DNA of 64,000 nucleotides from DATGUP01 sp035301265 (lineage in GTDB: Bacteria > Bacillota > Bacilli > Bacillales > Amphibacillaceae), in contig DATGUP010000018.1 in assembly GCA_035301265.1 (NCBI GenBank), positions 1 through 64,000 of the forward strand, in the 5' to 3' direction. Within the stretch, counting starts at the first letter, position 1, and the number at the start of each line of letters is the position of its first letter. Below are positions 8,545 through 16,702 of this stretch, in pieces. A program made the position numbers and the translations under genes. The notes under the pieces were generated by a model. That model saw only the letters and a list, made by a program, of their open reading frames with translations. It had not been told where the DNA came from and searched no databases.

Positions 8545-9165
8545 GTGCGGCTGATACGTGCGGGTATTCATATTTATTTGCTCGGCTTGATCATTTTAAC
8601 GCTCGGCATTGCGCTGACCATCCAGTCGATGTTGGGTGCATCACCGTATGATGCTCTTCTCGTCGGACTTTACAGAACTTTTGGCCTCTCAGTCGGAACT
8701 TGGGAGATCGCGGTCGGTTTCATGATGATTATAGGCAATGCTATAGCCGAAAGAAGGAAGCCGGAATTTTTTGCATTGATTACCTCTTTTGTAACCGGAA
8801 TCGGAATTGATTCCTGGCTTTTTTTACTTGGCAATCGAGTGATGCCGGCAACATGGATAGGCCAATGGACTGCGCTTCTATTAGGGCTCGTTCTAATGGC
8901 TCTCGGCGTTGCATTTTATTTACGGTCAAATATTGCTCCAAACCCGATGGATCGTTCGATGCTTGTTGTATCAAAGTTGACCGGCTGGGATGTTTCTTAT
9001 TCGCGGGCTGCGGTCAACATTGCTCTTGTCAGTTTAGCTTTGTTATTTGGCGGTGCGATCGGCATTGGCACATTAATCAATGCGCTGTTTTCCGGCTTGC
9101 TCATCAGTTTTTTCCTAAGATATGTCAAAAAACAAACAAAATACCGTAGTAATTTAGTTTCTTAA
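8545..9165 (+). CDS. YczE/YitT-type integral membrane protein
   Basis: A 206-residue, strongly hydrophobic protein with about five membrane segments starting at residue 9. The pattern TIQSMLGASPYDALLVGL and the internal echo RSNIAPNPMDRSMLVVSKL are typical of the YczE/YyaS/YitT superfamily (COG2364), whose transport role is not established. The GTG start follows GGTAGGAG. It stands alone behind the eno terminator and 39 bp upstream of the HAD phosphatase, so the two may share a transcript. The function remains unknown. Confidence 0.7.
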   Translation: MRLIRAGIHIYLLGLIILTLGIALTIQSMLGASPYDALLVGLYRTFGLSVGTWEIAVGFMMIIGNAIAERRKPEFFALITSFVTGIGIDSWLFLLGNRVMPATWIGQWTALLLGLVLMALGVAFYLRSNIAPNPMDRSMLVVSKLTGWDVSYSRAAVNIALVSLALLFGGAIGIGTLINALFSGLLISFFLRYVKKQTKYRSNLVS

Positions 9166-9203
9166 GCGAGTAAACCTGTTCAATATTAAAGGGTGATACA
9201 TAT

Positions 9204-9995
9204 ATGCTTAAAGCGATTATGTTTGATTTAGATGATACATTGATTTGGGATGAACGAAGTGTCACCGATGCTTTACAAAAAGCTTGCCGATTGGCTTGGG
9301 AAACATACGCGATTGATCCGAAACAACTGGAAAGAAATGTCCGCACCTATGCACGCAAATTGTTTTCGTCATATGATACATACCCTTTTACTAACATGAT
9401 TGGCATCAATCCACTTGAAGGGTTATGGGGTGAATTTAATGATCAAGGATCATCCTTTCATCGGTTAAATGCGATCGTATCGAGTTACCAGAAAAATGTT
9501 TGGAATTTATCATTAAAAAAGTTTAATGTGAACGATTCACAGCTCGCTGCGCAAATGGCAGAAACGTTCAAAGCTAAGCGTCGTCAAACACAGTTCGTTT
9601 TTTCAGATACGTTTGCCGTCTTAAACGCTTTCTATGGGAAATATCGGTTGCTCATGTTGACAAACGGAGCGCCTAGTTTACAAAGGATGAAGCTGTCGAT
9701 CACACCGGAATTAGCACCGTATTTCGACCATATTGTTATATCCGGTGCCTTTGGAAAAGGAAAACCGGATCCGGCGATTTTTGAACATGCGCTGAAAAAA
9801 TTGGCCATAGATAGCGATGAGGCACTCATGGTGGGCGACAATCTTTATACAGATATACTTGGCGCATCAAAAGCCGGTATTCCAACCGTTTGGATTCATC
9901 ACCATTCTTCCAGTCTGTCTGATGTGCGACCGACTTATAAAATATCAGAGCTAAAGGAGCTTTTGCGGGTCGACCGATGGAAACATCGCTTCTAA
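9204..9995 (+). CDS. HAD-superfamily phosphatase
   Basis: A 263-residue HAD-IA hydrolase. Motif I is MFDLDDTLIW (nucleophile Asp8 and Asp10). Motif II is LMLTNGAP near residue 150. Motif III Lys is in GAFGKGKPDPAIF and motif IV is MVGDNLYTDILGA. The alpha-helical cap between motifs I and II resembles YjjG/L-2-haloacid dehalogenase-type enzymes. The natural substrate cannot be told from sequence. Its stop lies 12 bp from the 3' end of the convergent serA gene, with no obvious terminator between them. Confidence 0.8.
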   Translation: MLKAIMFDLDDTLIWDERSVTDALQKACRLAWETYAIDPKQLERNVRTYARKLFSSYDTYPFTNMIGINPLEGLWGEFNDQGSSFHRLNAIVSSYQKNVWNLSLKKFNVNDSQLAAQMAETFKAKRRQTQFVFSDTFAVLNAFYGKYRLLMLTNGAPSLQRMKLSITPELAPYFDHIVISGAFGKGKPDPAIFEHALKKLAIDSDEALMVGDNLYTDILGASKAGIPTVWIHHHSSSLSDVRPTYKISELKELLRVDRWKHRF

Positions 9996-10007
9996 AATTT
10001 TGTTTAA

Positions 10008-11591
10008 TCACAATTCGACAGCTGTCACGTCGGTGATTTCTTTAAGCTGTTGCAACGCTATGAATACACGCGGCTCGGGAAATTTATCAATAGTTAAAAT
10101 CATGATTGCATCACCGCCGATATCCGAACGATTAACTTGCATCGTGGCAATATTGATACGATGCTTCCCAAGAAGGCTGCCCATTTTGCCGATTACACCG
10201 GGGATATCTTGGTGACGAATGACGACAACATGCCCCTCTGGCTTTACATCCACACTGTAATGATCCACGCGGACGATACGCGCGCCTAATCCATCCAACA
10301 ATGTCCCAGATACACACCGCCTCTCGGATTTTGTTGTTATTTCCACAGTCATTAAATTTGTGAAACCTTTTGTCATCGATGTTCGGTTCTCATGAATGGG
10401 AATCCCTTTTTTCTCGGCAAAATACAAAGCGTTGATATCATTGACATGATGTCCGAGATGCCGTTTAAGCAATCCTTTTACAGCATTTCGAGTGATCGGT
10501 GAAACCGGAATATTCGAAACATCACCCGAATAATAGATATTCACCTCTTCAGGAGCATCATCTGTTAAGTGGATCAGGAAAAAACCAAGTTTTTCAGCTA
10601 AATCAAAATAAGGTTTGATTTGAGCAAAAATATCGCTCGGAACAGATGGTAAATTAACCGGATTTTTAACAAAATCACCTGTTAAATAGCGCAGTACATC
10701 TTGTGCAACATCAATGGCGACATTTTCCTGTGCTTCAACGGTACTAGCACCTAGATGTGGTGTAGCAATCACGTGAGGTAAATCCAGTAATTTGTGATTG
10801 TAAAACGGCTCGTCTTCCATCACGTCGATGGCTGCACCAGCCACTTTTCCGGCAGAGAGTGCATCATACAACGCCTCTTCATCAATGATGCCACCGCGTG
10901 CACAATTGACAATATAGACGCCATTTTTCATCATAGCGAATGCCTTTTCATCAATCAGATGTCGTGTTTCTTTTAAGAGCGGTGTATGAACGGTAATATA
11001 GTCGGCTGTTTGTAAAACATCGGGAAACGTCGCAAACTCAATCCCCATTTTTTCTGCCTTTTCTTCGGTTAAAAATGGATCATAGGCGATGACGTTCATC
11101 CGCTGTCCTTTAGCGCGGAAAGCAACTTCACTACCGATACGCCCAAGGCCGATGATACCGAGTGTTTTATTTTTTATTTCGACCCCGACGTATTTAGATC
11201 GTTTCCATGTCTTGTTTTTCAATGCGGAATACGCTTGTGGAATGTTTCGCGATAACGCCATAATCATGGCCATCGTATGCTCAGCTGCTGAATTTATGTT
11301 GCCGTATGGGGCATTGACCACAATGATGCCATTTTCTGTCGTTGCATCAAGGTCGATATTATCGACACCAACCCCGGCACGGCCGATGATTTTTAGCTTT
11401 TTCGCTTTTTCGATGATCCGACGTGTCACGTTTGTTTGACTTCTGACTAATAAGCCATCAAATAAGGCGATTCGTTTTTCGAGTTCGTGTGATGTTAAAT
11501 TTGTATGAATAGCGACAGAAACATGATCATGCTTTCGCAGTACATCAAGGCCCCTTTCGCTGATTGGATCGGTGATCAATATATGAAACAC
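10008..11591 (-). CDS. serA: D-3-phosphoglycerate dehydrogenase
   Basis: First step of serine synthesis from 3-phosphoglycerate. It has 527 residues, the long form. The NAD-binding motif GLGRIG is at residues 148-153. NCARGGIIDEEAL carries the catalytic Arg, and ATPHLGAST the catalytic His. After the catalytic core comes an ASB-type domain. A C-terminal ACT domain (about residues 455-527, HQDIPGVIGKMGSLLGKH) suggests serine feedback. It starts at a GTG directly abutting the stop of the aminotransferase gene, with a G-rich ribosome binding site inside that gene. Translation is therefore likely coupled and both genes act in one pathway. Confidence 0.95.
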   Translation of the reverse strand: MFHILITDPISERGLDVLRKHDHVSVAIHTNLTSHELEKRIALFDGLLVRSQTNVTRRIIEKAKKLKIIGRAGVGVDNIDLDATTENGIIVVNAPYGNINSAAEHTMAMIMALSRNIPQAYSALKNKTWKRSKYVGVEIKNKTLGIIGLGRIGSEVAFRAKGQRMNVIAYDPFLTEEKAEKMGIEFATFPDVLQTADYITVHTPLLKETRHLIDEKAFAMMKNGVYIVNCARGGIIDEEALYDALSAGKVAGAAIDVMEDEPFYNHKLLDLPHVIATPHLGASTVEAQENVAIDVAQDVLRYLTGDFVKNPVNLPSVPSDIFAQIKPYFDLAEKLGFFLIHLTDDAPEEVNIYYSGDVSNIPVSPITRNAVKGLLKRHLGHHVNDINALYFAEKKGIPIHENRTSMTKGFTNLMTVEITTKSERRCVSGTLLDGLGARIVRVDHYSVDVKPEGHVVVIRHQDIPGVIGKMGSLLGKHRINIATMQVNRSDIGGDAIMILTIDKFPEPRVFIALQQLKEITDVTAVEL

Positions 11592-12770
11592 TTAAGCCCC
11601 CCCTGAAAGCATGATTTTTTGTGCAGCTTGCACCCCACTGCCGAGTTCGATCGGTTGACCCATTTTATGCAAAGCAAGTTCAATGATGCTTATCGTTTGT
11701 AAAATATCGGCAGGAGAGCAGTAACCCATATGACCGATTCGAAATAGCTTACCTTTTAAATCGTTTTGTCCACCGGCTACGATGAGATTGAACTCTTTTT
11801 TAAGCATATGTCGCAACATATCTGGGGAAAGATCATCGGCCCGGGCGGCTGTAACTGTTGGTGAAGCATCGCGATCGTCGGTTAGAAGGCAAATACCTAA
11901 TGCTCGACACGCCGCTCGTGTCATATTCATCATCGTGTGGTGTCTTGTAAAAACGTTATCAAGCCCTTCTTCATCAAACAGTTTCAGCACCTGTTGTAAG
12001 CCGAATAATAGGGATAAAGGCGGTGTAAAAGGGGTTGTGTTATTTTGTAGCTGTTTTTGATAAAGGTATAAATCAAGGTAAAAAGAAGGGCGTTCATTCG
12101 TTTTGATCTTGTACCAAGCCCGTTCACTCACAACGAGAAATACGAGTCCCGGTGGGAGCATCATCGCTTTTTGTGACCCTGTGATGAGTATGTCGATTGC
12201 CCAATCGTCCATTTTGGTTTGAACAGCACCAATTGCGGAAACACCATCAACGATGAATATAGCATTTGAATAGTGCTGGATTGCTGATGCTATTTTGTGA
12301 ACCGGATTTAAAACACCGGTTGATGTCTCACAAAACGTTGCCAAAACAGCTTTAACACGAGGGTGTCGCTGTAAATAATCTGCAACGCTCTCAGGTGTAA
12401 CAGCCTTTCCCCATGCCATATCGAGGCGATGCGTTTTAATCCGGTATTTTCGACAAATTTGTACGAAACGCTCGCCAAATGCACCAGATACAAGAACAAG
12501 CACTTCATCATCTGGATGGACGATATTGATAACGGCAGCTTCTAAACCAGCCGTGCCGCTTCCAGCCAGAAGCAGAACATCTTGATCGGTTCCAAACAAG
12601 CGTTTTAGTTTTGGTTTAATCATGCACAACAACTCTTTCGTTTCCTGATCCCGATGACCAACCATTGGCTGATGCATCGCTTGCTGAACGCTCGGTGGAA
12701 TTGGAGTTGGCCCGGGAGTTCGTAAAAAGTGCTGATCCGGCAGCATACCATATCTCCTTTCTACAGTCAT
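11592..12770 (-). CDS. Class V PLP aminotransferase linked to serA
   Basis: A 392-residue fold-type I aminotransferase of the alanine-glyoxylate/serine-pyruvate group (PucG-like). LAGSGTAGLEAA near residues 69-80 binds the cofactor phosphate. Asp175 (IVDGVSAIGA) contacts the pyridine, and Lys201 in TGSQKAMMLPPGL is the Schiff-base residue. The operon with serA suggests it supplies the transamination step of serine synthesis (phosphohydroxypyruvate to phosphoserine). The family also contains serine-glyoxylate and ureidoglycine aminotransferases, so the substrate is inferred from context. AGGAGA precedes the ATG. Confidence 0.8.
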   Translation of the reverse strand: MTVERRYGMLPDQHFLRTPGPTPIPPSVQQAMHQPMVGHRDQETKELLCMIKPKLKRLFGTDQDVLLLAGSGTAGLEAAVINIVHPDDEVLVLVSGAFGERFVQICRKYRIKTHRLDMAWGKAVTPESVADYLQRHPRVKAVLATFCETSTGVLNPVHKIASAIQHYSNAIFIVDGVSAIGAVQTKMDDWAIDILITGSQKAMMLPPGLVFLVVSERAWYKIKTNERPSFYLDLYLYQKQLQNNTTPFTPPLSLLFGLQQVLKLFDEEGLDNVFTRHHTMMNMTRAACRALGICLLTDDRDASPTVTAARADDLSPDMLRHMLKKEFNLIVAGGQNDLKGKLFRIGHMGYCSPADILQTISIIELALHKMGQPIELGSGVQAAQKIMLSGGA

Positions 12771-12779
12771 TAGTCATCT

Positions 12780-12807
12780 ATCATAGCAAAACAACATTTG
12801 TTGTCAA
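12780..12807 (-). promoter_or_regulatory. Promoter of the aminotransferase-serA operon with internal palindrome
   Basis: On the minus strand TTGACA (12807-12802) and TATAAT-like TATGAT (12785-12780) are separated by 16 bases. The spacer holds the inverted repeat ACAACA-TT-TGTTGT (12791-12804), placed where a repressor would block RNA polymerase. Confidence 0.75.
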
Positions 12808-12938
12808 TATTAAGAACTATCTTGCACACACCTCCGCTCTATTCATACAATCGATATGAGATACAAAAACAAGGAGTATTTTTGTTTGAGGCATATCTGG
12901 CAAACTTTGTTAAAATGAGACGTGCTGGGAGAAATGAG

Positions 12939-13523
12939 GTGAGTTCCATCGATATATTAAACGCGATTAAATCCCGTCGTTCTATACACCAATTTAAAAA
13001 AGATCATGTCGATAAAAATATTTTGACGGACATTTTCAAATATGCATCGTGGGCGCCGACTCATTACATGAAGGAATCGTGGCGTTTAAGAATTTATCAA
13101 AGCGAAGGAAAACTTCATTTCGTCGATGCGATATTGGCGAGCTATGAGCGAATCGGTATGATCAAGCGGGACGGAAGCTCGAAAACGGAAAAAATGATCG
13201 CTTCGATGCGGGACTTTTTACTATCGATCCCGCACCATGCTTTAATCTATTTTCCCAAAGAAGACGATCCAGTACGGTATGAAGAAGAATACGCATCAAT
13301 CTGTGCCTTTATTCAAAATGCTCAGCTTGCAGCATGGGAATACGGCGTTGGGATGCTTTGGACTATTACGCCCTACATGCACGATCCCGAATTTTATCGA
13401 GATATAGGGATTGCAACGAACATGAAAATAGCCGCCGTACTACAAATCGGCTATCCGGAAAAGATACCGCGAAGTAAAGGGCGCACGCCGATCGATCAAA
13501 AACTCGAATTCATTGAAAAGTAA
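12939..13523 (+). CDS. Nitroreductase-family flavoprotein
   Basis: A 194-residue protein of the FMN-dependent nitroreductase fold. SRRSIHQFK near residues 12-20 is the family's phosphate-binding start, ASWAPTHYMKESWRL follows near 40-54, and GYPEKIPRSKGRTPID closes the C-terminus. It probably uses NAD(P)H to reduce nitro, quinone or similar compounds. The GTG at 12939 has GGGAG seven bases upstream. The in-frame ATGs further upstream (12798, 12915) lack a site and would lie inside the promoter region, where a TAAAAT box is present. It is divergent from the aminotransferase gene. Confidence 0.8.
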   Translation: MSSIDILNAIKSRRSIHQFKKDHVDKNILTDIFKYASWAPTHYMKESWRLRIYQSEGKLHFVDAILASYERIGMIKRDGSSKTEKMIASMRDFLLSIPHHALIYFPKEDDPVRYEEEYASICAFIQNAQLAAWEYGVGMLWTITPYMHDPEFYRDIGIATNMKIAAVLQIGYPEKIPRSKGRTPIDQKLEFIEK

Positions 13524-13547
13524 GACGCCCGGATGTTCCGGGCGTCT
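13523..13547. terminator. Bidirectional terminator, nitroreductase and ptsI
   Basis: A 10-bp perfect stem, AGACGCCCGG with CCGGGCGTCT, and a five-base loop between two convergent genes. Short A/T-rich runs flank both sides, so it can serve either direction. Confidence 0.75.
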
Positions 13548-13556
13548 AACTCTATT

Positions 13557-15269
13557 TTATTCGGTTTTCTCTTTGACGAATTGCACGACTTCTTCAGCCG
13601 TTTGCATGCTAAGAAGCGTCTCTTTGTATGAGGCCCATTTTTCTTTGGAAAGGCTGCGAATTTGGGTGCGTGCCGGTAAAATAGACGTGGCGCTCATGCT
13701 GAATTCGTCCAATCCTAAGCCGAGTAGTATTGGTATCGCTATTGGATCACCCGCCATTTCACCGCACATGCCAGCCCATTTGCCTTCACGGTGGGCAGCT
13801 TCAATCACGTTATTAATCAAGTTCAAAATCGCCGGGCTGTACGGCTGGTACAAGTAGCTCACCCGTTCATTCATTCGGTCGGCCGCCATCGTGTATTGGA
13901 TCAAGTCATTCGTTCCAATGCTGAAGAAATCAACTTCTTTGGCAAATTGTTCAGCCATGATGGCTGTTGCAGGTATTTCGACCATGATACCGACTTCGAT
14001 GTTATCGGCAACTTTCACACCTTCTTGTTGCAATGACTCTTTTTCATCGAGGAAGATTCCTTTTGCTTGGCGAAACTCATCCAGCGTCGCAATCATCGGG
14101 AACATGATCTTCAAGTTGCCGTGAACACTGGCACGTAAAAGGGCACGCAGCTGTGTTCTAAATATATGTTCATGTTCCAGACAAAAGCGAATCGCCCGGA
14201 AACCGAGAAACGGGTTCATTTCTTTCGGTAGATCGAGATAGTTGATTTCTTTGTCTCCGCCTACATCCAATGTGCGTACGACAACAGGCTGACCATTCAT
14301 TTGTTCAAGAACGGTTTTATATGCTTCATATTGCTCATCTTCAGTCGGCAATTCATTTTTATCCATATATAAAAATTCCGTTCGGTAAAGGCCAACAGCT
14401 TCACCGCCGTTGTCTAGAACCCCAACAACGTCTTCTGGTGTGCCGATATTTCCGCCTAGATCGACTTGTTCACCGTCCGCTGTCAATGTCGGTTCATCCT
14501 TCAGTTTGGCCCATTCCTTTTTTTGTTCAGCGAATGCGGTTTGTTTTTTACGGTACGTATCAAGTTCTTCATCAGTTGGATCAACGATAACGACGCCTTC
14601 AATTCCATCTACTATAACCGTGCTGTTTTGTTTTGCAGTTTCCGAGACTGTTTTTGTACCTACAACAGCGGGGATTTCTAGTGATCGGGCCATGATAGCT
14701 GAATGTGATGTTCGGCCGCCAATGTCAGTGGCAAACCCTTTGACGAATTCGCGGTTCAGCTGTGCGGTATCCGAGGGGGTCAAGTCATTGGCAATGACGA
14801 TAACTTCTTCGTCGATTAGTGCTGGATCGGGAAATCGAACGTTTAATAGGTGTGCCAAAACGCGTTTTGTAACATCACGGATATCAGCAGCTCGTTCCTG
14901 CATATATGCATTATCCATATTTTCGAATATATCGATGAAATGGTTAGCCGTCTCTTCCAAGGCAGCCTCAGCTACTTTTTGTTCATTTGTAATTTTCTCT
15001 TTGATCGGGTTGATCAGCTCTGGGTCGTCCAAAACGAGCAGGTGTGCTGAAAAAATTTCCGCTTGTTCATCACCGATTTTCTCTTTGGTATGTTTGCGGA
15101 TTTTTTCCAATTCTTGTTTGGAAACGTCTAAGGCTTTGTCAAGTCGTGCGATTTCTTCATCGGGATGATCGGTGGAGCGCTTGTCATAACTTAAATCCGG
15201 TTGTGTCAATTGATATGCTTTGGCGATGGCGATGCCATTTGATGCCGCGATACCCTTTATATGTTCCAT
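13557..15269 (-). CDS. ptsI: PTS enzyme I
   Basis: Phosphoenolpyruvate-protein phosphotransferase, which passes phosphate from PEP to HPr for sugar uptake. The ATG at 15269 gives 570 residues and puts the active His at position 189 (GGRTSHSAIMAR), exactly as in B. subtilis. The TTG further upstream at 15281 touches the AAGGAG site and is unlikely. The PEP-binding barrel is seen in GEAVGLYRTEFLYM, DVGGDKEI, FFSIGTNDLIQY and GMCGEMAGDP. No ptsH or ptsG lies next to it, unlike the usual ptsHI arrangement, so HPr must be encoded elsewhere. Confidence 0.95.
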   Translation of the reverse strand: MEHIKGIAASNGIAIAKAYQLTQPDLSYDKRSTDHPDEEIARLDKALDVSKQELEKIRKHTKEKIGDEQAEIFSAHLLVLDDPELINPIKEKITNEQKVAEAALEETANHFIDIFENMDNAYMQERAADIRDVTKRVLAHLLNVRFPDPALIDEEVIVIANDLTPSDTAQLNREFVKGFATDIGGRTSHSAIMARSLEIPAVVGTKTVSETAKQNSTVIVDGIEGVVIVDPTDEELDTYRKKQTAFAEQKKEWAKLKDEPTLTADGEQVDLGGNIGTPEDVVGVLDNGGEAVGLYRTEFLYMDKNELPTEDEQYEAYKTVLEQMNGQPVVVRTLDVGGDKEINYLDLPKEMNPFLGFRAIRFCLEHEHIFRTQLRALLRASVHGNLKIMFPMIATLDEFRQAKGIFLDEKESLQQEGVKVADNIEVGIMVEIPATAIMAEQFAKEVDFFSIGTNDLIQYTMAADRMNERVSYLYQPYSPAILNLINNVIEAAHREGKWAGMCGEMAGDPIAIPILLGLGLDEFSMSATSILPARTQIRSLSKEKWASYKETLLSMQTAEEVVQFVKEKTE

Positions 15270-15556
15270 AGATTGTTGCAACTCCTTTTCTTAGTTTAGG
15301 TTTTTCCTGTTGTTTGCGGTTATTTTAAATGCCGTTATAATAGAGCGGCGTACTGTCACTTTTTAATGAGTGAGATAAGAAGCAGCAAATATTCGTCATA
15401 AATCGACAAATACATCGAAGTAATATGTATATATGATAAAATGAATTTCACTTGTTGTCCAAAAAAATGCTAATAGCGAACGAGCTTGCCAAAAAAAACA
15501 AATTTATGGTAAAGTGAAATTTAGTTATTGTCCCTTGTAGGAGGTGTTTTGGGACG

Positions 15557-15790
15557 ATGGTAACGACCGTAAATATTTTATTAGTCATTGATGCCATTAT
15601 TATGATCGTGCTTATTTTGTTGCAATCGGGAAAAAGCGCCGGGCTTTCAGGTGCGATTTCCGGTGGAGCTGAACAGTTATTCGGCAAACAAAAAGCACGG
15701 GGAATTGATCTCTTTTTGCACAGGAGTACAATCGTTACCGCTGTATTGTTCTTCCTGCTAGCTTTTTTAAGCGCATATGTTTTACAATAG
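15557..15790 (+). CDS. secG: Protein translocase subunit SecG
   Basis: Small component of the SecYEG channel in the cell membrane, 77 residues with two membrane helices (about 2-22 and 55-76). The conserved cytoplasmic loop LLQSGKSAGLSGAISGGAE lies between them, followed by FGKQKARGID. GTAGGAGG lies eight bases before the ATG. It heads the secG-est-rnr series known from Bacillus. A terminator follows it, so the downstream genes may need read-through or a second promoter. Confidence 0.96.
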   Translation: MVTTVNILLVIDAIIMIVLILLQSGKSAGLSGAISGGAEQLFGKQKARGIDLFLHRSTIVTAVLFFLLAFLSAYVLQ

Positions 15791-15806
15791 TGTTATACTG
15801 TTCAAT

Positions 15807-15834
15807 CCTTATCACACCGTGGTAAGGGTTTTTT
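15807..15834 (+). terminator. Terminator after secG
   Basis: A nine-pair stem with one G-U pair, CCTTATCAC with GTGGTAAGG, a three-base loop, and six T after a G. Confidence 0.8.
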
Positions 15835-15923
15835 AATTGGTTGAGATTATTTCGCTTTTTTACTAATCCTTATAGTACAATAATCTTGAAATGGGTAAAG
15901 TAGATATTGAAGGAGAGACAGAC

Positions 15924-16670
15924 ATGAAAATCAAACAGCCAGAACCATTTACATTTGAAGCAGGGCCGCGCGCGGTCCTTTTGTTGCACGGATTTACAGG
16001 CCATTCGGCCGACGTCCGGATGCTAGGGCGCTTTTTGGAGAAAAAAGGTTATACAAGCCATGCTCCTATTTATCGTGGCCATGGTTTACCTCCGGAGGCG
16101 CTGCTTAAAACAAATTCCGCTGAATGGTGGGAAGATGTTCGCAATGCCTTGCGTCACCTTCGCGATCTCGGCTATAAAGATATAGCTGTAGCTGGACTAT
16201 CGCTCGGCGGTGTTCTTGGATTAAAACTTGCTTATTCAGAAAACATCAAAGCGGTTATCCCAATGTGTACACCGATGTTTTTTGATAATGAAACCCAGCT
16301 TACAAAAGGGTTTCGCGCATTTGCGAAAGAGTATAAACAACTGGAACAGAAAGATGCTGCCACGATTGATGAAGAAATCGACGCACTGATGAATCGTTCA
16401 GGTGATTTGTTTAAAGATATTCGCGAATTGATTCAAGATGTCAACGAGCACATTGACACGATTTATACGCCGACTATGGTCATCCAAGCTGAAAAGGATG
16501 AAATGATCAATCCATCAAGCGCCACGTATATATATGATCATGTTGAAACAGACGTCAAGGATATCAAATGGTATGAAAAATCGGGTCATGTCATAACAAT
16601 GGGGCCGGAGAAAGAAAGATTGCATAACGATATCTTCCGTTTTCTCGAATCGCTTGATTGGAATGATTAG
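15924..16670 (+). CDS. est: Carboxylesterase Est30/YvaK type
   Basis: An alpha/beta hydrolase of 248 residues very like Geobacillus Est30. The oxyanion loop is LLLHGFTGHSADVRML, the nucleophile Ser93 is in AGLSLGG, the acid is in AEKDEMINP, and the catalytic His is in KSGHVITMG. It probably hydrolyses short-chain esters in the cytosol; the physiological substrate is unknown. The ATG at 15924 has GAAGGAG eight bases upstream. An earlier in-frame start at 15891 has none. It sits between secG and rnr as in Bacillus. Confidence 0.92.
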   Translation: MKIKQPEPFTFEAGPRAVLLLHGFTGHSADVRMLGRFLEKKGYTSHAPIYRGHGLPPEALLKTNSAEWWEDVRNALRHLRDLGYKDIAVAGLSLGGVLGLKLAYSENIKAVIPMCTPMFFDNETQLTKGFRAFAKEYKQLEQKDAATIDEEIDALMNRSGDLFKDIRELIQDVNEHIDTIYTPTMVIQAEKDEMINPSSATYIYDHVETDVKDIKWYEKSGHVITMGPEKERLHNDIFRFLESLDWND

Positions 16671-16702
16671 CTTGGGACACGATACCGAAAAGAGGTGAGC
16701 CC

